45,093 bases of DNA from Poronia punctata (lineage: Eukaryota; Ascomycota; Sordariomycetes; Xylariales; Xylariaceae). This document shows, piece after piece, positions 12,926 through 22,447 of this stretch (its first letter is position 1; the number at the start of each line of letters is the position of its first letter). The translations under genes were made by a program, and so were the position numbers. The notes below the pieces were generated by a model that saw only the letters and a program-made list of their open reading frames with translations, searched no databases and was not told the DNA's origin. The stretch lies in NCBI GenBank assembly GCA_022579005.1, contig MU401719.1, positions 1-45,093 of the forward strand, given 5' to 3'.

Positions 12926-14117
12926 TCCTCTCTCTCAACGAGAAGCGAACGTCGTGTAGATTGTTCTGTTACCCAAGGCCCCTTTTCCAACATCCCCTTT
13001 CTTACCACACTTGCAATGTATAGATAGAAACACGGCGGCCGCGTCCTCTCCGCGAGACTCGTCCGTGCATCACAGAGGGCAGGTTCTCGTGGGCTCATTG
13101 GCGCAGCACACGGCGTCCCACGACGCACACTCTGTTTCTTGTAAGCGGCCGCCTGTTGTGTTGCCTGGTAAGTAACTGGTTACGGATGACAACATCATAC
13201 ATGGTGTATTAGGTGCCTATCCATCTAGACCCATGTACTTACATACGTGCGGGAGGTTTGATCTTCTCCGGGCTGGCCTGGGCCCCTTCGTGCAGACTTG
13301 TGTAGCCTTAGTCGGAGTCAGATACCCAGAAGGATTAGGTAACCGGTACACCCATTCATCAGTCAACCGGGGGGGGGGGGGGCTGTGGCTACTGTGGAAG
13401 CACTATAACAGGTCTGTGGAGGTGCTCATCTTTTTGAGAGGAAGGGACCAATAATTGAACCGCCATGACAGCAGTACGTCTCATTTCTTCAGTTCTTCGG
13501 CATTAAAGTAGTTCTGTAGGAACTTGCCTCAAAGGTGATGGACTGGCGATAATAATCGAACTGCCAATGGTATTGTGTAGTGCCCGACTGGACGGACTCT
13601 GGTATCGAAGTGATGGTCGTCCTTACTCCTGACATCGCTTCTGTTGTCTGACATTCGGGGGTTTACCTCTTGCCCGCCGTCAGCTTCGTTTTCATCTTGT
13701 GTTCCCCGGTGTTTCATCGGCCACTGTCTGTTCTAGAACCTCTTTTCTTCACCACCATACAATGCGCTATATATTTTTATACAATATGCCGTAATCTTAC
13801 ATTGGCTCGACAAGTCGGAGCCCGACAAACTATTACAATCAATACCGGGTAATACTACTAGGGGGTGTTAAGCCAGGACACCTCTTAGTTAACTACGTGA
13901 CTACCCATCACCGCTGAGAGCTCTCTAACCCCGAGTTGCCTCGGGATTTGGAAACTAGCCAAAGTGACGTGTTCTTGCACCGTCCCATGGTATAAGGCAG
14001 CCTTTTCCACAGAGCACCATTACGGCTTCTACAGTGGGTGTAGTTCGGTAGATAGAGTGTGCCAAGTATGTAGGGCTCCAATATACCTTTGAAATCTCCA
14101 CGACCAGGACCACTAAG
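12926..14117. other. Intergenic, no gene seen; poly-G tract
   Basis: About 1.2 kb with only short, unconvincing ORFs on both strands. It contains an uninterrupted run of 14 G at 13369-13382 and two NotI-type GCGGCCGC sites near 13035 and 13144. Confidence 0.4.
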
Positions 14118-14531
14118 ATGGCACCAAAGACTACCAGGGACAGTGGAAATCGAGCTGAAGTGGTCCGGATAGCAAGAAAGAACGAGGAGAAGGAAGAGAA
14201 ACTCAAAGGTACAGACCTTCAAGGGAGGTAGGGGTTGGAAACTATGACAGTACGTAGTGTAACATGGACGTGAGATGCAGGCCACTTTTTCTCTGACCTC
14301 AACAAAGTCTTTACGCCCATCACATATCCCTCATGTCTCGGCCAGATGACCGGCTGGAATGGCCGGCCTATCCGAGTGAACAAAAATGATGTAGAAGAAT
14401 TCAACCATAAGTCCGAAGATACACAAACGACCCTGCCTTCACGGCGTCGCGCAGTGGTCGCCCCAGTTGACTTCTCAGCTTATCAAGTATTTACGGGGGA
14501 CATTCATTGGCGACACGGACCAGAAGTATAA
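14118..14531 (+). CDS. Hypothetical protein, two exons, 113 aa
   Basis: Exon 1 is 14118-14208 and exon 2 is 14281-14531, with a 72-bp intron (donor GTACAG, acceptor TGCAG). The start, in context CTAAGATGGC, opens a highly charged lysine/glutamate-rich N-terminus (MAPKTTRDSGNRAEVVRIAR, then NEEKEEKLK). Splicing joins it in phase 1 to an open frame containing LNKVFTPITYPSCLGQM and MTGWNGRPIRVNKNDVEEF. There is no signal peptide or membrane segment. I do not recognise the family. Support is the reading frame, start context and splice sites only; the branch site is weak. It could be a lineage-specific gene or a remnant of a larger one. Confidence 0.45.
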
Positions 14532-14731
14532 CGTTAATCCCGACACTACCAGCAAAAGTAGAGCGTAGTCGATCCCGGTAACCTGGCCTCGTATACGGCT
14601 TATAGCGGGGACGAACCCATGACAAGGTCCGAAGACGTAGAGGGCGTGTTTTTCTTCAATCTCCCATTGGCAATGCGCGTGTGTAACACTTTGAGCCAGG
14701 ATTGAATAGGCACATGCGTATCAAACTCTCT

Positions 14732-15946
14732 TCACAGCCCCGTCGACTCCAGCCAGTCGTGAGCATACGCTATCAGCTGATGCCCGGTCTCATGCAAGAT
14801 GTGGTCGTGCCCTGAGTGTGGTTGTCGGTATGTGGCCAAGAACTGGGGCGGCACGCCCGGGAACCACCCCCTTGTCCTGCCGATTTCGCCCTCGTCTCCA
14901 AGGCTACAATTTGCGGGGCTGAGGTCGCGGCTTCCCAAATCGCTACAGAAGATGGCATCTGCGCTACCGTCAGCCACGAGAACGGGTTTATCAAAATCCA
15001 CGCCCGGTAGCGCCGCAAGATAATCGCCCACGGTGAGGACCTCGCCAAGCGGGTTCGTACCCTGGCTCGCCCAGTCCCTCTCGAGCAGCGCGGCGTCGAA
15101 GTCGCCGGGTGCACCCCAGTACAGTCCCCGGCGTCCCGACTTGTTCGTCGAGACGAGATAGCCACTCGGAAGACTGGCGGGGAATCTATCCGGGAATGCC
15201 TGCGCAGCGGGAGCCCAGCGAGCCAGAAACGAGCCTGGCCGTGGGTTTGCATTCTCCCGTACAGCTGCGATGCCTGTGAGAATATAGCCGTCGAAGTCGC
15301 CAGGATGCTCCGCCGCGAGATGGACTCCGAGCCCGGAGCCGTAGGAGTGGCCAACGTAGACCAGTTTCCCCTCGTGCTGTTGCTGAGAGAAGCCGATGTT
15401 GAGAATGTCGTCTTTGCGAATTTTCTGCGCAAGGAGATGGAGCAGCTGCGTCTGCAACGGCGCTTGAACCACGGTCACGGGGTCGGGCCTCGACGATCGA
15501 CCCTGGCCTAGTCGGTCCACAGCCAAGGTCCAATAACCCCGCCGCGTGGCTGCGTGAATCCACGAGAGCCTCTCGTACGACTCGGACTCTCTTGTGTTTA
15601 CGACTTCGGACGGCTCTTGCAGGGAAGACCAATACTTGTGATTATACGTCGAGCCGTGCACGAGCAACTGTAGTCTGGTCTGGGAGGAGGCAGACGCGCG
15701 GTGCGACGGGCGGCAGAGTTGCCCATACAAGACAAAGGTGCCGGAGACATTCCGATACGCTACAGGTTGCTGGAGAAATGCGTCTATTGCCTCGGGGCTA
15801 GTGAAGAGGTCCGGGGGTGGATGATCGGCCACGCGATTGGAAGCTGTTGTGGAAAAAGTAAAGTGCAAGTCTCGGCAGTCCGGAGTCTCCATGCTCCAGG
15901 CTAACACACCAGAGATGAGCAGAGATGTCAAGAATGCCTTGGCCAT
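14732..15946 (-). CDS. Secreted alpha/beta-hydrolase fold protein
   Basis: A single uninterrupted 404-aa frame. Residues 1-17 are a signal peptide (MAKAFLTSLLISGVLAW). The fold is shown by an oxyanion-type LLVHGS at about 94-99, a nucleophile elbow GHSYG (199-203, Ser201), a catalytic acid in VLVADGSAD (Asp326 or Asp330) and a histidine in PHSGHDHILH (His380 or His382). N-glycosylation sequons (NVS, NKS, NCS) suit an extracellular enzyme. Cysteines at 24, 78, 334 and 347 could form disulfides. It probably hydrolyses an ester or similar bond; the substrate cannot be told from sequence. It lies on the same strand as the small secreted protein, in the 4.7-kb gene island between two dead transposons. 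Confidence 0.85.
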   Translation of the reverse strand: MAKAFLTSLLISGVLAWSMETPDCRDLHFTFSTTASNRVADHPPPDLFTSPEAIDAFLQQPVAYRNVSGTFVLYGQLCRPSHRASASSQTRLQLLVHGSTYNHKYWSSLQEPSEVVNTRESESYERLSWIHAATRRGYWTLAVDRLGQGRSSRPDPVTVVQAPLQTQLLHLLAQKIRKDDILNIGFSQQQHEGKLVYVGHSYGSGLGVHLAAEHPGDFDGYILTGIAAVRENANPRPGSFLARWAPAAQAFPDRFPASLPSGYLVSTNKSGRRGLYWGAPGDFDAALLERDWASQGTNPLGEVLTVGDYLAALPGVDFDKPVLVADGSADAIFCSDLGSRDLSPANCSLGDEGEIGRTRGWFPGVPPQFLATYRQPHSGHDHILHETGHQLIAYAHDWLESTGL

Positions 15947-15999
15947 TTCGAATGCGTGAGCGTCCGCAACCCGGGAGTCCGGGACAACAGTAGCGTGAG

Positions 16000-16012
16000 T
16001 ATAGCTATATAA
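16000..16012 (-). promoter_or_regulatory. Probable TATA element of the secreted hydrolase gene
   Basis: The minus strand reads CCCCTTTATATAGCTATAC here, some 55-65 bp before the ATG at 15946. It is the only TATA-like sequence close upstream. Confidence 0.4.
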
Positions 16013-16378
16013 AGGGGAGGAAGGTAGTCATCTATCATACATCCCAAGGTTTCATTATTATTATAATTATCCTGCGGAACTGTCACCTCCAATGATTCTG
16101 TACCCGATTTGATAACCTGTAGGTGTAGGGTAACTGGTAAACTAGTACAAGCAAGCACCCGAGCCAAGCGTAAGGGGGCAAAGCGTAATAAGGGGGCGCT
16201 TGCAAAACCAGTGCTGGCTCAGTTACAGTCAGTGGATATTAATGTACGAGCTTGTTAATAATTAATACATTGGATGCATTATGCATGGTGGGTTGTTACC
16301 ATAGAGGTTGGTGGCGTGAAACCACCTAGGTAGGCCCGCCCCGCCGGTACGGTCCTATATAACAAGGCACGGGCTGTA
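16013..16378. other. Intergenic, no gene seen
   Basis: Ordinary composition up to the TA dinucleotide at 16377-16378 that flanks the second TIR element. No coding potential recognised. Confidence 0.5.
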
Positions 16379-16526
16379 CAGTCGTTTTTAAACAAAGTGT
16401 CAGTAGAGCTACACCGCGCTAAATTACAGTATACCGTTTTTTCTAACTACCTCACTTTTTTAATTTTTTTACATTTTCTACTATTTTTAACTAAATTTTG
16501 CGTTTTTTAAAGCTATATAACTGCTT
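16379..16526 (+). repeat. Left terminal inverted repeat
   Basis: Pairs with 20564-20711 in reverse complement. The outermost 60 bp are the best conserved and keep CCGCGCTAAAT despite heavy mutation further in. Confidence 0.75.
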
Positions 16527-19500
16527 AAAACAGTGTTTTTAAAAGTTATAGCTAAAAAACGTGCTAAAGCGGCCTTTGCTACTTTAAATGCTACAAAAGC
16601 AGCCTAATTACTATTAAAATTATAACATAAGTAACTAGTACACTAGTTTTTTTATAGTTACAAACTTTAACTTATATAAAGCTAATTTTATATATAAAAA
16701 TATTAAAAATATTGCTAATAATGTTTGCTATACTTTTATTGCTACTTTTATTATTGCTTTTATTACTAATTAAACTTTAGCAATTAATTTTATAGCGCAA
16801 AAGCTAGCTAAGTTAGCTTAAAAAGCGTTAACTTAGCTATATAAAATTTAAATTAACAATTATTTAATTTAATAATTTTGCTAATAAAAAAATTATAATA
16901 TTACTTTATAAAATAACTTTAAATATAGCTAAAACTAAAACTAAAGCTAAAGCTAAAGCTAAAGCTAAAGCTAAAGCTTTGCGCTGCAAGCTTGCAAGCT
17001 AAAAAAAACTAACTAAAAAGCTTGCTAAAGCTTTAAAAACATTAAAAACGTGCAAATTACCTTTTGCTACCTTACTAGTTACTTTACTTAATAAATTTAA
17101 AAGCTTTAATAATAAATTTTATAGCCTTTTTAATTTATTAATATTATAGCTACCTTTACTAAGCCTTTTAAGCTTTTTAGCTAGTAAAGTAGCTTTTATA
17201 AGTAAAAATTTTAAAGCTGCTAATAGCTTTATTAACCTTACCTTTTTAAGCTTAGTAAAGCTTTTACTATACTTTTTAAAAGTTAATTTATTAAATATTA
17301 TAAAGTTGCTAATTAATAAAAAAGTAAGCAAATTTTACATTTTTTTTAAAAAAAAAAGCACTTATTATTATAAGTAACGCTTTAAACCTTAAATTTTAAG
17401 TTTATTAAAATTATTTTAGCAACAAAAAAAGCTATAACAATATATTTACTAAAGTTAATATATATATTAACAATACTTTTAGTAGCTGCTTTACTTTTAA
17501 ACTTATTTATATAAAGGTTAAAGTAAGCTAATAAAGTACTACATAGCTAGTAGCCTTATATTTAACTACTTTATTACTTTATATCTATACTAAACTTAAT
17601 AATATTAATAGCAAAGCTATTATAATAACAATTATAAGTAAAAGCAAAAGTAATAGCATTTTTTTTTTTATTACTTATTTTTTTAAGTTAACTTTAAAAA
17701 AAGTGCCTATAATAGCTGCGCTTATAGTGCTTACATTAGCTAAAATACTAATGTTTACAAAGGTATAAAAAGTATACAAATTTCTATTATATTTTTATAT
17801 AAAATAGTATATAATATACTTTTTATATATATTATATAAATATATATTATTTTTAACTAAGCTAACCTATATATTATAAACTATTTTTAAAAAATATTAT
17901 TAATATTAAAGCAACTTTAGCGTAAAAATTTATTGCTAGCTATACTTACTTTTTAGTAAAATTAAAATATTTTTACGCTTAATTTTGCTTTTAAGCTTTT
18001 TACTTTATTGCATACTTTGTTTTTTTTAAGTTTAGCTGCAAAAAAAAAGCCTATATAATATTATTTTACTATGCTGCAAAAAGTCTTTTTAAAAACCTTT
18101 TTACTTAGTTAAAAAGCTTATTAAAACTTTACTAAATACTTTTAATGCTAACTTAGCTTAAAATGCTATAATTATATTAATAAAAAAGTTTTATTTTGCT
18201 ATTTTAAAGGTTTATATTATTATTATATTAATAATATTAATATAAAAGTATAGTTAATAGCTATTTTTTAAAGCATAACTATTAAAAAAACGTTGCTAGT
18301 AAACTTATTAAATAAGTATTGTTAACTTTGCGTAGCTTAAAATGCTAAATTTACTTTTATTAAAAACTAGTAAGTTACTATTGCTAATAAAAGTAATAAT
18401 AAAGTTATAAAAGCTATAATTGCTAAAATAAAGCCTTTATAAGGTTTTAAACGCTATAAAAGCTAAAAAGTAACTTTATTTAATATTAGCAATTTAGTTA
18501 ACAATATAATAATAAAGCTAAAGTTAATTAATATAGCTATAGCTTTTAGTAACAGGCCCTTTTACTTTTTACTTTTTTAACAAAGCTACTTTTATTTTAT
18601 TAACACTTTTTAACTAGGTTAACACTATTAGCAAAGCTATATAGTTACGTTACCTACTAACTATATAGCTTTAAAAGCTAGTATAGCTTTTTATAATACT
18701 AACTTTATATTACTACTTATTATACTACTATTAAAGGCCTTTAAAAAGCTTTTTAGCCTGCTAATTAAAAGCTTTTTACTTTTAATAATAAATATAAACT
18801 ACGTAAACCTTATAAATAACCTATTAAAGCACTTTAAACGTTAAATTAGCTTTTTAACTGCTAATTTTATTATATTATATATTGCTTTAATAGCTGCTAA
18901 CATAACCTCTTACTAGCTTTATTACTTAAAAAACTAATAGTTTAAACAATATTATATTACGCTTACTATATATATATAAATATAGTACTTTGCTACTAGA
19001 TTTATTAAAAATAAAGCTAAATTTAAAAGTATTATAAAGCAGTTAATATTAAATAAGCAGTAACAAGCTTTTTAAGCTTTTTAGTTAACTAGTAAATTTA
19101 CTATTACCTTTTTTATTTATTTATAGCTTTTTTAATTTATTTTATAATAGCTATTTTACTTTTAATTAAATTTAATAAACTATGTACGCTAAAATAATTA
19201 TATAAACTATATAAAATAAGTATTAAAAAAATAAAAACAACAAAAACGTAAATAATAATAATAAAATATAAAAAACAAAAGCAATACTAACGTCTATTTA
19301 CTAAATCTGCGCTATAAAATATATTAAATTATACTAAATTGCACTTAAATTCACTAATATTTAATATTATTACTAGCGCTAGCATTTTTAAAGTAACTTT
19401 TAATTTTTTTAACCTAGTTGCTAACTTTATAGTAATAGTTTATAATAAAATTTTTAAATTTATTAGTGTTTTTAAAGCCATTTTCTTTTTACCTAGCTTG

Positions 19501-20563
19501 CTACTATATATAAGCTTTTAATATTTTAAAAAAAAGGTTAATAAAGTTAAAATTAAGTAAATAAAGTAGTAAAAACTATAGTTTAATGCTAAATTTATTT
19601 TTAAGCTTATAAATAAATTTAAAATAGTAAAAAAAAGCGTTATTTATAACTAGTACTAACTTAAAGCTAAAAAAAAGATTTATTAATAACATAACTTTAT
19701 ACTTTAACTACTACTTAAAGCTTAAAGTTTTTAACTTTTTTAAATAAATAAAGGTAGCATTATAAAGCATGCTATTATATATAATAGCTAAAAATATATT
19801 ATATTATATACTTCTTTTTAAAATCTTAGTTATAAAAAAAGTATAACTTTTTAAAGCCTACTTATTTTACTTATTTATATCTTTTTTATTAACTTTTAAT
19901 TTATTAACAAAAATAAATATATTAGCTATAAAAAAAGCTATTTAGTGCTTATAAAATAGCTATTTTATAAAATCTTATTAAGCAAGCTTAATTTTTAGCT
20001 TTTTATATAATTAGCAGTGCTTTTATAAGTAATTAAAAATAGTTAAAAAGCTAATATAAACCTTATATTTTGTAGCTAAAAACTACTATATTTTATTAAA
20101 GTAAAAGTTAAGCTTAACCTTTAGTTTTTTAATAAAGTAGTTAAAAGCTTATAAAAATAGCTTTAATACGTTATAACAGCTCTTTTTTTTAGCAAACTAG
20201 CTATTTTTACTTTTTAAGTTATATAAAACCCTTGCTTATTTAATAGTACATTAGCTATAATTAAACTATATAGCTATTTATTTAGTAGTTTAGTTACTTT
20301 TAATAATTATAGCTAGCAAATTTAAACGTTTAAAAAAGTTAATTAGTAGCTAATAGCTATTTTAAATAAAATAATAGCTAAAAATAGCTTTAAATATAGC
20401 TAAAAATAAAAAGGTAACAAAGTAGTAAATAGTTTATATAAGTTAAATTTAACTATAATAAACGCGTTTATTAGCTTATTTTTGCTTTAAAAAACGCAAA
20501 AAACGTATTTTTAAATTTAAAAAAGTATAACCTTTGCAAATTAACAGTTATACTAATTTAAAG

Positions 20564-20711
20564 CTATAAAAATAGCTTTAAAAAGCGCTAAATTCGGTTA
20601 AAAAAGGTAATATAAAAAAGGAAAAATTAAAAAAGTAAAATAGTTAAAAAAAACAGTACACTGCGATTTAGCGCGGTATAGCTCTACTAACACTTCGTTT
20701 AAAAACAACTA
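20564..20711 (-). repeat. Right terminal inverted repeat
   Basis: Reverse complement of the left TIR with a dozen or so transition differences. C-to-T changes are found in both copies, so each was mutated separately after insertion. Confidence 0.75.
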
Positions 20712-20713
20712 TA

Positions 20714-21117
20714 ACCCTCCCTGCCCCGCTTTAGCCCTTCTAATGCTCTGTAAGTCTGTAACCAACGCTTTTCAGTTCAAGCTCCTTCAACCTCAAACTT
20801 ATTCAATATCCCCCGAATATCAAGACTTGTGTTGGCATGGGCGTTTCTGAGGCTGCGAAGATAGCACCCAATGCAGTTGCTTAGGACGACCCATTCATGG
20901 CATTAAAGTTTTGTTTGCTAGCCACTACAAACGGATACGAAGATTTAACCTCAATAGACCATAAGAGGGAAAAGAAGGTATGCCTGCAGAATGCTATACG
21001 TCTCCAGTTCATGATATTTCCACCGACCATGTTAAGTTCCTTTGTCATCACCCAATTTATTCCTGTATCCCTGCGTTATTCTCGTAAAATTCATCAACCC
21101 CACCACGCACTTTACGG
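20714..21117. other. Intergenic, no gene seen
   Basis: Lies between the second TIR element and the 3' end of the GH17 gene. It presumably holds the terminator and 3' UTR of that gene. The 74-codon ORF at 20897-21121 shows no family likeness. Confidence 0.5.
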
Positions 21118-22447
21118 TTAGTTCTGTTGGTCACTGGGAGAGTACAGTCCTCTCATTCCCCAGAACTGCTCGGCCATAAACGTGCCAGGGTCTGCTTTCT
21201 TCCACAGATCATTGAAGGCTGTGAAGAGGAACAAGTCGGCGCCGTTGCCGGTGAACACGCTCTTGATCGACGAGATAGCCGTCGACTGATGGTCAAGCCC
21301 AGGAATAGCAACACCATTAGCCTCTCCCCGCCAGGGCCATCCGGTTTCGGTGACTACAATGCGCTGGTTGGGGTCGGATAGTTTGCTTCGGATACTGCTT
21401 ATCGTAGTCCTTAAGAATGAACCTGCGTTGGCCGGTCCCGTATTGGGATCGAAAAAGGGATGGATATTGATAGCGCAGTAATCAGACTGGTCGCAAAGCT
21501 CGGGATGTTCTAGGACGGCAACAAATGTGTCCACAATAACAACCGGGCCCGGGTACCCGGCAGCTCTCAGGGCAGAGCGTGCTTCCGCAAGCGCCGAAAG
21601 CGACTGCCCCACCGTTGCCCTGCCATTGTTTACCAGTTCATTTCCGACCGACACAGAATTGACCACACTCCAATCTTGCTCGACGCCTGCAGCAATAGTA
21701 GCTACAGCCGACTCTACAGATGCAATGTCGAATATGCCAATCAAGAGTTTGTTGCCATATTTCTTCGCTGCCTTGGAAACTGTAGAAACCTGGTCGCAAT
21801 CGACACCATATATGCGGATGACTCCGTAATCCTTGGCAAAAAGGGAAAAGTCCTTATCCACCTCATCCGCCGTCTTGCAGTTGCCATCGCCTTTGTAGGG
21901 TGAGTATGTCACACCATGGAGACCGCCCTGGTCGGGGACAACGTCTGGTTGGCTAGAGGCTAAGGGGGAAGAGGTGGAAGTGGAGGTAGCTTCTGGAGTC
22001 GATGGGGCTGCTGTGGTAGGCTGGGCCGCAGAGCTCAACTCCGATGTAGGCTCTGCCGCTTCTGCTGCCGGAGGTGGAGGCGCTGGCGCAGGCGGAGTAA
22101 GCACAGTAGTGGGAGGCGTAGGATGTGAAGTCGTGATGGGAATATAGACAACAGTCTCGGTAGCTGTGCGAATAGGGCTTCCGTACTGATCGACATAGAC
22201 AACGACCTCAGGAAGTTCGGTTTTTAGGGAAAACGATGCATCACTGATTGTAACTCTATCCGTATTGGAAGTCAAGTCACGATGAGCCCGGTGTCGGTAG
22301 GCACCATGATGATGTCCTAAAACAGGTCAACGATATTCATGTTCCGCTACATGGTCCAAGACTAGACCTGACTGGTAACTTACTGAGCTGTCCGAGCGAC
22401 GGCTGCACCGCTGCAAGAAGCATAAAACAGACAGCTAAAAGTCTCAT
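21118..22447 (-). CDS. Glycoside hydrolase family 17 cell-wall glucanase/transglycosylase
   Basis: Exon 1 is 22447-22384 and exon 2 is 22316-21118; the 67-bp intron has donor GTAAGT, branch TTGAC and acceptor TTTTAG. The product is 420 aa. Exon 1 gives a signal peptide (MRLLAVCFMLLAAVQPSLGQ), followed by a His/Arg-rich stretch typical of Scw-type proteins and the motif VVVYVDQYG at about 59-67. Residues 95-150 are a Pro/Ala/Ser/Thr-rich, probably O-glycosylated linker. The catalytic TIM barrel runs from GVTYSP (about 156) to the end, with the acid/base in VGNE (Glu248) and the nucleophile in VTETGWPW (Glu345). The family cleaves or transfers beta-1,3-glucan in the fungal wall. There is no GPI signal. 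A start at 22275 is not an ATG and would lose the signal peptide. Confidence 0.92.

Larger units (their letters stand above)
16379..20711. mobile_element. 4.33-kb TIR DNA transposon, RIP-degraded
   Basis: The ends are inverted repeats of about 148 bp. The left starts CAGTCGTTTTTAAACAAAGT; the reverse complement of the right reads TAGTTGTTTTTAAACGAAGT. Both continue through GTAGAGCTA and CCGCGCTAAAT to TTTTTAAAGCTAT. Nearly all differences are C/T or G/A. TA flanks both sides (16377-16378, 20712-20713). CAGT ends with a TA duplication fit the Tc1/mariner superfamily, though the size and TIR length are larger than usual. The interior is AT-rich with no ORF over 75 codons, so no transposase can be identified. 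A non-autonomous element or one with cargo is possible. Confidence 0.8.

Noticed and set aside
13908..14285. 125-codon ORF on the minus strand
   Set aside because: Antisense to the spliced + strand gene at 14118-14531, whose start and intron are better supported; the translation is compositionally odd.
14773..15632. 219- and 148-codon ORFs overlapping the secreted hydrolase
   Set aside because: Shadow frames of a GC-rich gene with clear catalytic motifs in the main frame.
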